Below are positions 10,296-22,459 of a stretch of 64,000 nt of DNA, one piece after another. Every line of letters begins with the position of its first letter. Position 1 is the stretch's first letter. Under the pieces are notes generated by a model, which searched no databases, had not been told where the DNA came from, and saw only the letters and a list, made by a program, of their open reading frames with translations. The position numbers and the translations under genes are program-made. Source of the stretch: Mesodorylaimus sp. YZB2_4 (taxonomy: Eukaryota; Nematoda; Enoplea; Dorylaimida; Dorylaimidae); contig JASANH010000918.1 of NCBI GenBank assembly GCA_030248295.1, positions 186,001 to 250,000 of the forward strand, given 5' to 3'.

Positions 10296-13004
10296 TTATA
10301 GACTTCCATCCTTGTCCTGTCCCATCATCTGACCTTGCTGCTGTTGTTGTCTCGGCTCGCACTGTTCCGGGTTCGGCATGATCTTGACAGTGTGCGCCTC
10401 GCCAGAGCTGACCTTCTGTTGCAGGAATTCAGTCACTTCCGAGCTGTGACTGTGGAAATAAGTGTCCGAATTGCGTGCGAGAACATGCAGGGCCTTGCAT
10501 CGATGCGTGCCACGAGTCTCCATAAATATGGCATATTCGTAGTCGCCACTCGTCGTCGATCCACCGCCTTTGATTAGACACACTGAAACGAAGGTCACGT
10601 GACCAAGACTAAATGAATGGCTGATTGTGAGTTATACTTCCAGACCACCAAGAAAGCAGGGTCCACCTGCCACAAACTGGGTAGGTGTAGCAACCCTACC
10701 ACCCTACTTAGTACACCCTATCCACTTTCGTAGTATGACCTCAGATTGCAAAGACAGGTGCTGGCGTGCCATGTGGTACAGGTAGTGGCGAAAGGAATGG
10801 ACCACATCCTTCTGAATGGCCCGTCAACCCTCAGGCGCCTCTACCCAGTCCACCTGGTGGCTGGCCAGTATAAACCCAACTCGGGTAACCCTTACTCGGT
10901 ATATCTATTTTGGAAATCCTTAATTTGACTTCGGACTGATTCGGAATAAGCGACTGTTGGACCATGCCGCTCACCTAAATACAACCTGTGCAATGGGCTG
11001 GTCTGATCGTGAAGGTAGGGCCTTACTTGGTACATGTGGTAAGTTTGGTCATCACGGAAATGGACGTTGACTGGCGCCTCGCCCAATATGGCATCGGACA
11101 CTCGACGAGGGAAGGGCCGTTCAACTAGAGAAGACTAGCAATTAGCACACTTCTGTAAGGCCAGGCAAGTGCACCGGACATCCTCCCACTTACAATGAAA
11201 TCCAACACAGCCCGGCTGCACTGACGTGTCGTTCTTGTTCGCGTCTCTGCTCGGACCAGAACCCATCTCTGATTTGTCGTCCGATTCAGCTGCTGGTTGG
11301 AGAGCGCTCAATGAAGTGTAGATGGCTCGTAGTGAGTCCGGGTTACCAAAAATCTATAAATGCAAGAGCAGTGAGCAAATGGTCAGTGCACCTTGGGGGG
11401 ATAATAGCCACTTAGGCCCACATGTTGCCCCCTTCAAGCGTGCCAAACCCCACCACCACCCCTCTAACCAAGGATTTCTAAAGGACCACCTCAGGGAACC
11501 AAGTGGCTCCTTGGCTGGGAGACGTCAACCTCTTCGGTTGGATTTCCCAGCCAGGGGGTATCGGTCTCCCGATCGCCAGCCGCATGCCTGAGTCCACGAT
11601 CCAGTGATCTTCCTCAGATCCAACGGGATGCATCCGCCGCACGACGAGGCCTCTTGCGAATCAATCTCATCGTCTTCATTCGTCTTTGTGGCCAACTTTA
11701 AGGCATCGAGGACTGAAGAGAAGGGTATCTTGGCGTCGTCTTGGCTGGTCTCTCCTTTCTGTTCACTCTTTGTCCACCGTTTGTTCTTCAAGAACTAAAA
11801 ATACGATGCCTTTGAGTCCCTGTAAAGCCCGTGGAGGCTTGGGTACAAGGGGATGTGAGTACAGGTGCCTGAAGGTGAAGGTCTCAACCAGGGCAGCTTA
11901 TACCAAGCGTTGAGACCCGCCTATGCCCTCAGCTACACCATCTTCTTGTATGGTACAAGGATCTCAGTTTCGAGACCCGGATGGGTTGGGATACGTGCGC
12001 CCCGCAATATCCTACCTGCGATCCACCCATGTTGCCCATGCTCTGCTGGAATCCGCCGCCGCCGAATCCCATGCCGCCGCCCATTCCGCCGCCCATCCCG
12101 TTGCCCATCCCTGCGCCCAGGCCGGCACCGAGTCCGCCTCCCATACCATTGGCCAGTCCACCGCCCATACCGGCTCCCATGCCAGCACCGAGACCACCGC
12201 TCATGCCTCCCATGCCACCCATTCCACCCATGCCGCCCATGCCGCTCATTCCGCCCATGCCGCCCATGCCTCCCATGCCGCCCATGCCACTCATTCCGCC
12301 CAGGCCACCCATGCCACCAGCCATATTGGCGGTGGGGCCGAAAGCACTTGGGCCGCCACCGAATCCATTCATGCCCATCCCACCGCCATTCATAAAGTTC
12401 ATGCCCATTCCAGCCCCACCGAATCCGCCTTGCATCATGGCACCCAACGGATTGGCGGCCACTGGCGGCGAGGCGAATCTGAGTGCACTCAGCTGCTGCA
12501 ATGTGTCCATGCCACCGAATCCATTCATAAGCGGGGGCGTGTTGAGACCTTGCGCCAAGGCGGCCACGATCGGGTTGGTGGCTCCCATCAATGCACCAGC
12601 GAATGGTGAGGCGCCCATGCCTTGCATGGCTCCGAAGCCCGCGGGAGGGGCACCCATACCGAACGGATTGGCCCCGAAACCGGGCACAGCCATCATGCCC
12701 GCCACTTGGGCATTGCCCGCACCGAATCCACCCATCGAGGCAGCACCCAGTCCAGCACCGAATCCATTGGCCATCATGTTGCCTAGTGCTCCGCCCGAAT
12801 TACCTAAACCAGTCAACATGACATTGCCGTACTGCCGTTTGTGAACTCGATCTGCCTTACGCATATCGCCACCATTATCTGAAACACACCACGGTCACCA
12901 CCCACCACGACACCACCCCCGGCCATACCTTGCCACTGCGCCGATGTCAGCCCCTTCAAAGCCGAAAATATCCAATAGAAATGAATTACGACCAACAACT
13001 TCAT
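10296..13004 (-). CDS. Secreted lipocalin-like protein with Gly/Met-rich N-terminal region (paralogue B)
   Basis: Resolved exons are 12929-13004 (signal peptide MKLLVVIHFYWIFSALKG), 12016-12878, 11588-11794, 11194-11353, 11027-11124 and a last exon 10296-10582. One short exon between 11027 and 10582 is not resolved. The long second exon encodes about 285 residues dominated by repeats of GGM, GMGG and GFGAG, resembling a structural or matrix protein. It is followed by the domain shared with the neighbour: CGGCIPLDLRKITGSWTQ, IFGNPDSLRAIYT, CVG, VHFRDD, DYEYAIFMET and HVLARNSD. The tail is Gln-rich. The donor after ITGSWTQ is GC rather than GT. Secretion follows from the signal peptide; the lipocalin assignment rests on GxW and the YEYAI...LAR pattern and is tentative. 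Confidence 0.72.
11508..11562. repeat. Hairpin element in lipocalin B intron
   Basis: GGCTGGGA and TCCCAGCC form the outer stem, and CAACC with GGTTG the inner stem. The element lies about 25 nt inside the intron that starts with the unusual GC donor. It belongs to the dispersed hairpin family seen near 5085, 23485, 33955, 37720 and 40170. Confidence 0.65.
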
Positions 13005-13298
13005 CGCGCCAGGCCAACAACTAACGTCCGCAACACCAAATCACAACACTGGCACAGTCCGAACTGGTCTCGAGACGGGGTCTCCTCGCTGAACCACATG
13101 GGCACGACTCGCCGTCACGATCGGCACCCATCTTGCATCCCAACACGACAATGCAATGCGTGACCACATCGGCCATCTACGCCGAGCCTTGTTTGCACAT
13201 CATTGCCCGCACCAGTTGAGACAACACTCGCCTCGTGCCCACTACGAGGAAGCAGCTCCAGGTCCCGGCCGCCATAGCCACACTCGACCAACCACTCA

Positions 13299-16200
13299 CC
13301 CCACGGAACAATTTTACATTTTCTTCCAGACCACAGAACCAGTCATCTTCGTTACAGGCACTAGTTGCTACTACAAAACGGCTCCCCCAAAGTGTGCAGA
13401 GAGCTAATCACATGATCCACATTATCCTTCTCCACCTTCAACTTCTGCCAGTTCAACCGACCGACTTCTTCCATCGCGGCATTCACAAATTGTGAAATCC
13501 TCGGCGTCGATTCCACCCAAGTCAACGTTGGAACAGTAGCAACGACTAAAACAAAATCCACACCATCCCTTCCTCAATCACTCGCCACACTCCTACTCAC
13601 CCTGCCCCTTCGGCCGTCCTCCAATCCTCACCAATCCATGCTTGCCGATCGCATCATCGAAAATGTGCGGATACGGCGCTGTCGAATATATCGGCTCGTA
13701 CACCACACCAGCACTGAAAAAGTACAAAAAAAGTGAACTCTAAACCTTACCCCAGCCACGTATCCTTTCCCTGTACTCATCAGCGAGCGAATACTCAGCA
13801 GAAATGCATCAGACCGCCCTAATCGCTACATTCACCAGTTCATCACAACTTCCAGCACCAAAATCCTCAACAAACTAAATGTCGCATACCTGACAGAAGT
13901 TGCCAAAGACTTATATCGCTCAATCATGATCTCGGACGCGACTCGACCAGCCAGACCAATGTTCGAATCGAATGCACCCGATCTAAAAACAAACCAATTT
14001 TCAACAGAGTTTTTCACAATCAGCTAGGAAGCAGGGATCGACCAGACCCACCAGACAGATATACGAAATTTAAGTTAATCTTTTATTTGATAGCGAGCCT
14101 TTTAAGACAAAGTTGCCGATTTTAAATTCAGATTTTGTTTTCCGCTGCAGACAAAATAATTAGGCCGTGGATCTTCCAAGGCGAACATGAACTTTTGGGT
14201 CTAACTGCACCAAAAAACAAATTACTGGGGGCACACACTCATACGCTTGAAACCAGGGGCTGGTTTCACAATCGGCTAGGACACCCAAAGCCCTATCCTA
14301 CGTCACTGTGATTTGATCGCCCTAACTTTAGGGCATATCCTAGCTGACTGTGAAACTAGACCCAATACCCTAACAAACGTTAGTTCATCAGGGGGTCAAG
14401 CTTTCCTCAAGTGCGGGTCCCCTGATGCCACAAACTTTCTCTTTCCCCATGATTTCTTGTCTCAACCTCCTTCTGTTCAGACCAAATTTAATAACTTCGA
14501 ATATCAATGGTCAGAAAGGCCACGGAACTGAACAATTTAATGACAAATTTTCGCGAAACCCATAAGCAAAATAGGCAACTTGGAAGAATAAACTTTGGGT
14601 TGTTATCCAGTAGAGCACTCTCCATACCCACAATCAGACTGGTAAACCAGATATCAGGTGGATTCCTGCTAGACCCCATTCGAAATTTTCAGAGTCACAG
14701 TCCTCAAGATTTAGCTAATTGTATACAGCACTCATTTCAGGCCGACCTCTTGCGTGACTCGTCGAGGCTCAAAAACCCTGTCAGAGTCACGCATAAAGTC
14801 GGCCTACAAGCGCAAACTCGTAAAGACACAACCACCCACTTCTGCAACGGGACATTCTTGATCCCTCGCATGGACAATTTGAGCATCCTTGGCACACGAG
14901 TTGTCTGATCCTCTTCAAGCACACCGTCGACGTATGGCGTCACGGAAACGGGAATATCGTCCCCTTTCACAAACTCCACCAACGTCCTCGTTTCATCAAC
15001 TCCCAGAGGAAAAGCCATCGACATCGAGGCCAGCTGAAACAAACTAGCTCATATTAAAGTGCATTGACAAGTTTTTCTCGTCCTCTCATTTTTTTATCAG
15101 ATAGCGATATCTCAGCAGAGGATGTACAAATCAGACCGCCCTAGTCGCTACGTTAAAAATCTCATCATGAATTTTAATAGGCGATTCATACTTGGCACCC
15201 GATAGCACCGGAATATTCTGCTTTCTGTGGTGCCGCAGGCCACAGCAATCAATTCAATTCCAGCACTATCGAAAGCTGTATAAATCGTACCTTACGCGGA
15301 ATTTATTGTCCCAAAATACGAGCAACAACACTGGCGCTACACCAATTTGGCGCACTCGTATTTTTGAACTATAAATCCCGCACAGCACAGTCGGATAAAC
15401 CCACTCACCTTGCGTCCATCAAATGTCAAAACGTCGCAAACGTGGGACAAATGCTCGAAATTTGCACGCCGTCGCCACGGAGTCGTAGCAGTTTCCAACG
15501 CCGCCGCCAATATTGCTCCCGTGTGATAAGCCAACGACGGCTAAAAGATGCAGAGCATTCGAAAACAGACGCCAGGTTCGATACCTGCTTCAGCCTCGAG
15601 AGCTTTACTGATCTAAAATTTTAGCTTACCTTGTAATTCAAAAACCGAAACTGTCGCATATCCGTCATCCGTTTCCAAATCCTGCCAGCCATTGACAATG
15701 GCAAGACCACTGTGCAGTGAGAGGACAGAGATGCCAAACCATTGCACGAATTCCAAACATATTGATCCTGATCGCAAGCAGCCTAAACAGACTACAATTT
15801 CATACATTTCTTCGATTATTCGAATCAACTTCGACTACCCTCAATATCAGATCACTAGGAAATATAGGCACGGCCAGTACGGCATTTCGAGGATATTCAT
15901 CTCGAATATACTCGGCAATCTCCGCGGTGATTCCAGCCATTCCATCGTGAATATCGCACAAAAGGTGAAATCCCTGAAAACCCATGAACTACTCGCCGAA
16001 TAAATTACTGGCCATGACTTACTTGCAAACAATTCGAATCTTCCGCAAAAAAACGAAGACGATTTTCAAATTCGTCAATCAACTTGCCGTCTTTGCACAA
16101 CGATTCGCCCGCATCGAACCTGGACATTTCTCTAAATAATCATACATTTCTGCCATCCTCAAAACGTCTTACCCGTACGAATTCAACGTTTCACAAGTCA

Positions 16201-17146
16201 ACAACGACTTTGGATGGAACGGCACACGTAAGTAGTCGGTCCATAAAGAAACCACATCGTCGAGATAATAAGATTTTTCTTCTAAAAAAGTAGAAAATCC
16301 ATCTTAGAATTGAAATGAAATACGACTATTGAATATGACACACTGCACTAATCACCAATTCGTGCCTTCCTGCTCGGTCCTACCGAATTTTCGTGAGTTT
16401 TCTACAAAAGAAACATTTATTAGATGTTTATCAAATCTAAAATTCACTATTCTTTACCTCCTCCGCCTCCAAATCGGATAAAAATTCATTGTTCGGCCTG
16501 AACGATTGAGTGACCACGGTCGCCGAGAGCCTACAGCATGCAATCAATAATCTTCGATTAAGGAATAAAGAATAAACTTACCCAAAATTATCGCTCCGGT
16601 TTTTTGCAGACGTGAATTCTGGATACAGATTACGAGACAGATTCGTTCGCCCGACATTATCAGTGTAATCGATGGTCACCAGTCGAGGTGTAAATGTCGT
16701 TTTGTTCTGAAAAGAAACCAAGCCTGTTCTAAATCTGCGATAATACTTCAATTTATGTAAAAAACTAGCAGAACAGCTGTTCTTCCTTCTCAACAAAAAA
16801 AAAAGCCCGGGTTGCCCGCCTGTTATCTAGCCTGAGTCTAAGTTCGGATACGAAAATGTCGATAACAGTTGCTAGCATACTGTAATTATGTTCGAACAAA
16901 TAACCACTTACATTCACATTCTTTCCTTCACGAAACAACACATCGTGATTCAACCTCGTCTCGTCTTTTTCCGCTACCGTTCGATCGAAGACGAATGAGG
17001 ATTCCTACACTTCCCAAAGAAAACGTTAGACAAATTACCTTTTAATCCAATCCCGATCGTCTTACTTGTATATTCCACCAATGCGCCCCAACGAAATTCG
17101 ATGCCGAGCCCAACTGCACCGTTATTATTTCACGATCCGAGGCCAT
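13299..17146 (-). CDS. MSTO1: Misato (tubulin-like mitochondrial distribution protein)
   Basis: Misato/DML1 proteins are tubulin-related cytosolic proteins that influence mitochondrial distribution and fusion. Thirteen exons join in phase: 17066-17146, 16912-17004, 16582-16706, 16458-16530, 16356-16401, 16173-16281, 16023-16119, 15839-15973, 15630-15782, 15409-15540, 14840-15033, 13890-13982 and 13601-13713. A fourteenth starts at 13545. Diagnostic stretches are REIITVQLG with FVGAHWWNIQ at the N-terminus, TPRLVTID, SLWTDYLRVPFHP, GFHLLCDIHDGMAG, LASLSSHCTVVLPLS, YHTGAILAAALET and the late PYPHIFDD. The end is not resolved; an EDDWFCGLEE stretch near 13320-13350 is probably the last coding segment. 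Resolved coding already gives 481 residues, close to the family's usual 540-570. Confidence 0.88.
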
Positions 17147-18600
17147 TTCCTTCTTGCGATTCGTCTATAAACTACCCAATACCAGCGTGTTTTATCGACC
17201 CGAAACACGTTCAATAACGCGCCACGCAGCGCCGCGTCTCGCAAAAACTAGTCGCTCGTTCGCTCGTCAGCTAGCTACGCAACAATAGGCCATAAGCATA
17301 CCATATATGTACAGGTGCCGCCAAGCACACCGTTCTACGTGCACTGATATACATCGGAAGAGTCGCGCGAGGATATCGGCAAATAGGCCATTAAGAAACA
17401 ATTGTAACTCAAATTTCAGACATTATTTACGCCTAGTACATCGATTTATTTGATTAGATACATACTGCAGCTACTGACGTCAGCTACTGTAGGTAAGACT
17501 TTAGCCCATTTGCGTTTTTTAGCTTTGCGATCCTCCTTAAATAACGCAAGCGAAAAAATTCCAAAACAGTTATAACCTACAAATATTAGGGGAAAACAAA
17601 TATTTTCTTCCCCGAAAAACCCTCCTCGCCACCGCCAAAATAGGAAAACGGAATCGATTATTGACAATGTCTGGCCGCATACTGTAGTCTCCTGTTTGCG
17701 GTGATGCGCAGGTACACTCATTCGAGCGCGAATTTAAAACTTTGCTTAAACTACCGCCTATTTGTCAAAGTAACTTTTTCACGTTAATTTTCAACATAAG
17801 CTCGTTGTTTCATCGTTCTTAAGAAATTCTAGTAGCTATATCTGACTTTAGGATTGTGGTTGAATTGGCAATTGGAGTGTGTATGAACGTCACACTTCCG
17901 TCACCCATGGCACCCGTTGACGCAAACTGGGCTCTTTTCTGGCGGACTCGAAGAACTTTCGTCACCTAAGTCTTGAAGAAAATAACAGAAGAAAAACCAC
18001 TGAACTTTCATCGTTTTCTTCGTGGAGTGTTTAGGAGTCCGTTCGAGCAAGCTGTTGCTGTTCTTCTAAGCAAGATTAGTTGACGTTTTCTCACCCCCTC
18101 CGTCACTACTTGATAACAAGAACATAAGGTGCCCTCTGCTAGCCATGTCTAAAAGTGTCTCCGGCCTCCACTTCGAGTTAGTGAAGCGAGTAAACAGGAG
18201 GCGTCATGCCAGGCGCCAGCTAGCTAACCCCCCCCCCCCCCCCACCCCGACGAAGATTAGTTCAACCAGGGCATTTTATATTTAGCTACTGCTGTGTGCT
18301 ACGAAATTTTAAAACTACAGATCCTTGCCTCGTCGGAAACTGCCCCCACCTCGGCCCAGCCTTGCTTACTCACAGAAACTTGTTCAGTCCAACGAAAAGC
18401 TAGCAAGCACTCGTTCGAGGGGGACTCCGAGACGCTCGGATGCCGACTGCGATCATTAGCTAGTTCGTAACCTCAACGTAATCGATAGAAGTTAGATTGA
18501 GGGAGATTCTGATAGTAGCTTGCTGTGTGTCACTGGCACTGTTGCCCTGCCACTCTTACCGTTTCAGCTCTTGTATCTGCCATTCGTGCACTAATTGAGA
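17147..18600. other. Divergent intergenic region between Misato and dim-1
   Basis: This 1.45-kb stretch lies between two divergently transcribed genes and must hold both promoters. A C-run sits at 18231-18243. TACCGTTTCAG at 18561-18571 is a perfect acceptor about 30 nt upstream of the dim-1 start. It marks either the end of a 5'-UTR intron or a spliced-leader addition site. No coding sequence is supported. Confidence 0.5.
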
Positions 18601-21265
18601 ATGCCGGACGGAAAACCACCTCATTTCCCTCAGCAACCCGTCGCTCGACAGAACGAGGATGGTTCTATCGAACTAGAATGCTTCCTCGAGGCGGCTCCTG
18701 CACCCGACATCAAATGGTATTATGAACAGAACGAGCTGCAGCAAGGAGGGCGATTCGCCTTTCGTCTGGACAACAGCGGCGCTGATGCATTCAGTGCCAT
18801 ATTGCAAATCAGAGTATGTCCTTTTGTGGATTGGTGGGGGAGTCAGGATTGCGCTGGTTGTTTTAGGATTTGGATGATGCCGATGCAGGAGCCTATCGTT
18901 GCGCCATTACCAACGCCCATGGTCGAGGCAATGCTAACTTCAATCTGAAGCTAACTGGTAAACTAGGAAACCAATCTAGGCTGACAAGAGATGACCAATA
19001 TGGACCATATTTTCAGGTTTCAGTGCTCCGACGTTTGTTGAGAAACCGAAAATCTCGTCCCGCGACGATGGTCAAGTCTTGGTCATGGAGTTCAAAGCCA
19101 AGTCCAAGACTAAGCCGACTGTAGTTTGGCAAAAGTCCGACGAGATCGTGGCTGAGAGTGATCGTATCAAGATTCTGGTCAATGATGAGGGCAACGGACA
19201 GTATCATTGCGCTTTGGAGATCAAGGTACGACTACACTGGACTGAGGACACAGCAGGCCTGAGTCAGGAGTCCTTACTTTTGTAGCGCCAGAGGAAGCCT
19301 GTAGGCTGCGTTTTAGGACACGAAGGGACCTCGAAAGTTTGGGGGAAGCCTTCGTCAGGAGTCCTGACTTCTACAGACCCTTCTACAGGCTCTGTCGACA
19401 GGACCTGTAGCGCCATAGGGAGCCTGTAGGCTGGAGCTCAGCAGACCTTGGAAGCACTCGTCAGGAGTCCTGACTTCTAAAGGTCACAGTTGACAGTGCC
19501 TGCGCCAGAGGAAGACCCCAGGCTGTGGTTCAGGCCACAGAGAAGAGACCAGCACCTCTCATTTTCAGGAACCGAGCAAGGAGAAGGACGCTGGTCAATT
19601 TGTATGCACAGTCAAAAACGAATCGGGCAAGTTAACGGCTACGTTCACGGTCAAGTTCGAAGGTAGTCCATCTTAGCACCTCCACTAACTTGCGATCACC
19701 TCGTCCATTTCAGTGCCACCTGGCGCTCCGACGTTCACGCGCAAACCTCAAATTTTGCAAAAGACGGCGGAAGGTGGCGAGCCAGCAATCGTATTTGATA
19801 TCGGCTTACAAGCCGATTTCCCTCCCACTGTCACCTGGTTGAATCCCAAGGGCAAAAAGATGAAGGAAAGCAGTCGCATAAAGTTCATCCTCAACAACGA
19901 AGGTGCACCCAACGTCTATGCAGCCCAGTTGGAGTTGAAGGTAAGCACCAACTGCATGTGTGCTTGCAGGCACACATACTCGTGTGTGCCTGAGCCCTGC
20001 ATTGGGCTCTGCATAGGCCAAGCTGACCCAGATTGACTCTGATAGTTGAGCCTGAACTCTTCATTCAGACTGTATGGATTCAGTGCATTGCTGTCCACTG
20101 CAGTGCACTGAATCCATCTGCACATACCTCTTACACTATGCTGTACGCATGTGTGCCCAGATGCCCAATCCTACACTGTAATATACACAGTACAGTACAG
20201 CAAGGTCAGCAGCACTGGATCTATCTGCACTCGATCCCTGCAGCTGGCAGCAGTTATGTAACTGTTACAGTATGCGCTATGTCGTGATTGTGCACTCAGG
20301 GTGTGGGACAGACCGACAACCTGTGCGCCCACATGGCCAACCCTACACTGTTCTACTGTACAGTACAGCACAGCAAGGTGACCCAACGGACTGCAGGTGG
20401 GTCCAGTGCCCTGCCGCCAGGTGCTGATCTGTCCCATACCCTGTGTGCACAACCACAGCAAACGGCATGCTGTAACAGCCACATAATTGCTGCCAGCAGG
20501 CAGAAACTACAGATGTCGAGTGCAGATGGATCCAGTGCTGCTGGCAGCAGCTGCGTACCTGATACAGTATGCGGTATGCTGTGATTGTGCACACAAAGAG
20601 ATGTCAGACAGACCGACACCCTGTGTGCCCAGATAGCCAACCCTGCACAGTACAGTACAGCAAGGTCACCGAGCCCTGCAATATTCACCACCCATTTCAG
20701 AACTACAAAGCCAAGGACAGCGGAACGTACGTGTCGAACATAAAGAACGAGGCCGGCGAAGCCAATGTGGAGCTAACTCTGAACATCGAAGGTGCGTACT
20801 CCCTGCCCCTTCCAATTCCCCACCCTCACCACGACCTCAATGCATTCAGTTGATCACTTAGTTATAACCAAAATTTTATTATTTTAGGACCGGATGAGGA
20901 CTAAACCAATCATCGTAGACGAGTACTAGCACCACTCATCTCCTCTGACATGTAACAAATCACCGTCCACTTCCTCATTGCACTAGTATCATTGATTACT
21001 CGCGTGCCTTGTTTGACCATTTGTGTTCTTATCATTCATTTCTTGACTTTCTTTAAGTTTTTGCGTCGATTTTCTGTTTTCTCCTAGCAGTAGCCTGTTC
21101 GCGATCTAATCGTGGACGGTGGCCTCTGTTTCGACGCTAATACCCTGTCTTTCCACTCTTTCCTGAACCCCCTATATTCCTGATGACTTCTCTTTCACTA
21201 GCACTTGTCTTTCACACGCAGGCCCGCCTGACGAGGAGCAAGGAGAGGAACCAGGCGAATCTTAA
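18601..21265 (+). CDS. dim-1: DIM-1-like three-immunoglobulin-domain muscle protein
   Basis: In Caenorhabditis elegans DIM-1 stabilises the muscle thin-filament attachment apparatus at the body-wall muscle membrane. The exons are 18601-18813, 18867-18957, 19017-19225, 19569-19662, 19714-19940 and 20701-20791. A last exon follows: either 20888-20904 (ending GPDED) or 21222-21265 (ending [14 protein letters not shown]). The products are 313 or 322 residues, matching the short C. elegans form. Three I-set Ig domains are visible, each with the W of the C strand and a late D-x-G-x-Y/F-x-C segment ([31 protein letters not shown]). The third domain has Ser where the second Cys normally sits. The protein starts MPDGKPP with no signal peptide. 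Introns 3 and 5 are filled with tandem repeats. Confidence 0.93.
19230..19560. repeat. Tandem repeat filling dim-1 intron 3
   Basis: About three degenerate copies of a unit near 110-120 nt contain GTCAGGAGTCCTGACTTCT, GCGCCAGAGGAAG or GCGCCATAGGGAG, and CCTGTAGGCT. The palindrome AGGAGTCCT recurs in each copy. The array occupies nearly the whole intron, which is long compared with its neighbours. Confidence 0.75.
19950..20690. repeat. Tandem and mirrored repeats filling dim-1 intron 5
   Basis: Recurring blocks include ACAGTACAGCAAGGT, GTGTGGGACAGACCGACA or CAGACAGACCGACACC, TGTAACAGCCACATAAT, and CTGGCAGCAG followed by ACAGTATGCG. Some copies are inverted, so the intron RNA could fold strongly. 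The block stops a few nucleotides before the exon at 20701. Confidence 0.7.
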
Positions 21266-22459
21266 ATTATAATTGATTTCAAGCAGCTTAATTCGATCAG
21301 TTTTCGTGTGCTCACGCAGATTCTTATACTTTTCAGTCGTGTTTTCATACTCTCGCTTTGTTACACAATTTTCAAATTTTTACTTTATTTTTATATTGAA
21401 ATTTGAATTTTGAATTTTCTAGGGTTTAGCATTACGTTATGTGGGATTAGTTAAATAAAGCGATTTTAGCCGACTAGTGCTGCTAGACACTTTGACAAGG
21501 GAGTGGGGAGAAGCAGGATTTCATGGTCACAAATGCGGGGCATCGTGAGCAGCATAGTACATACTGGGACCGATTTTGGTATGTACTATGCTGCTATCGT
21601 GAGTGTCTTTATCTGAAACTGTATTTTACCCGCACGTGCAGTTATTTGGCGTTAAACCGTTGCCTAGGCCCCCTGCACTCGCCAACGCTGTTATGGAGTA
21701 CACATCTAGACTGGAACATTGATCTGTACTGCATCTAGTGCCCATGGACTGGAATCACCAGAGGTGCATGCGTGTGTAAAATATAGTTTCAGATACAGTT
21801 TCCCCTCGCTGCGCTGCATTGTGGACTGCACGGCACTGTAGACACCCTTCGTTGATTCTGAGCAGCATGCCTTGATAGACAAGCCTGCAGAAATCAGAAG
21901 TCCAACAGTTATTGCATTCGTGCGTGGGTAAAATCGAGTTTCAGATAGCAACGCAGTAGCCTTATTGCTGAACAACGAGAACAGCATTTTTAATGTTTAG
22001 TTTTTGTGGAACACTTTCATGCAATTGTGCGGCCCTCAGAAAGAGGAAATGGTTTTTGCAACTAACACTTCATGAAAAGGGGTGTTGAAGCGGCTTACTG
22101 TAAACTAGCTTATTCGATCAATAAGCACAGTTTTTGAGTAAATAGACACAAACTGGGTCATTCGATCAGGCAAAGTCAACATCTTTTGTTCTGTGAAGAC
22201 ACAGGGCTATACATGCGAAGAGAGGTAGAATAACCGGTCATGTATGCATATTCACTATGAACGAGAAGGAGGGCTAGTCACTAGTGAATCCCGTGGCCAA
22301 CTCACAAGCTCCCATTATCACAGATAAGCACCAGATAAGATTCCTCCCTAGCTCTACTCTGTACACCACAACACTGTACTCCACTCCAATAGCATCATTG
22401 TGAGCAATTCCAAGGACCCTATCACGAGGCCCAGTTTATGTTGACCAAAATCGGAAAGA
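21266..22459. other. 3' UTR of dim-1 and intergenic repeats
   Basis: The dim-1 3' UTR runs to about 21475. Beyond it, three copies of the dispersed motif TCTGAAAC...TATTTTAC occur near 21610, 21780 and 21935 in mixed orientation. No gene is supported before the potassium channel stop codon at 22460, which faces dim-1 tail to tail. Confidence 0.5.
21454..21459 (+). terminator. Polyadenylation signal of dim-1
   Basis: AATAAA lies 189 nt downstream of the distal dim-1 stop codon and is the only canonical signal I see between that stop and the repeats. Confidence 0.7.

Noticed and set aside
11981..12844. Long plus-strand open frame rich in Pro and Met
   Set aside because: It is the antisense shadow of the Gly/Met-rich exon of lipocalin-like gene B, which has a signal peptide, splice sites and phase continuity on the minus strand.
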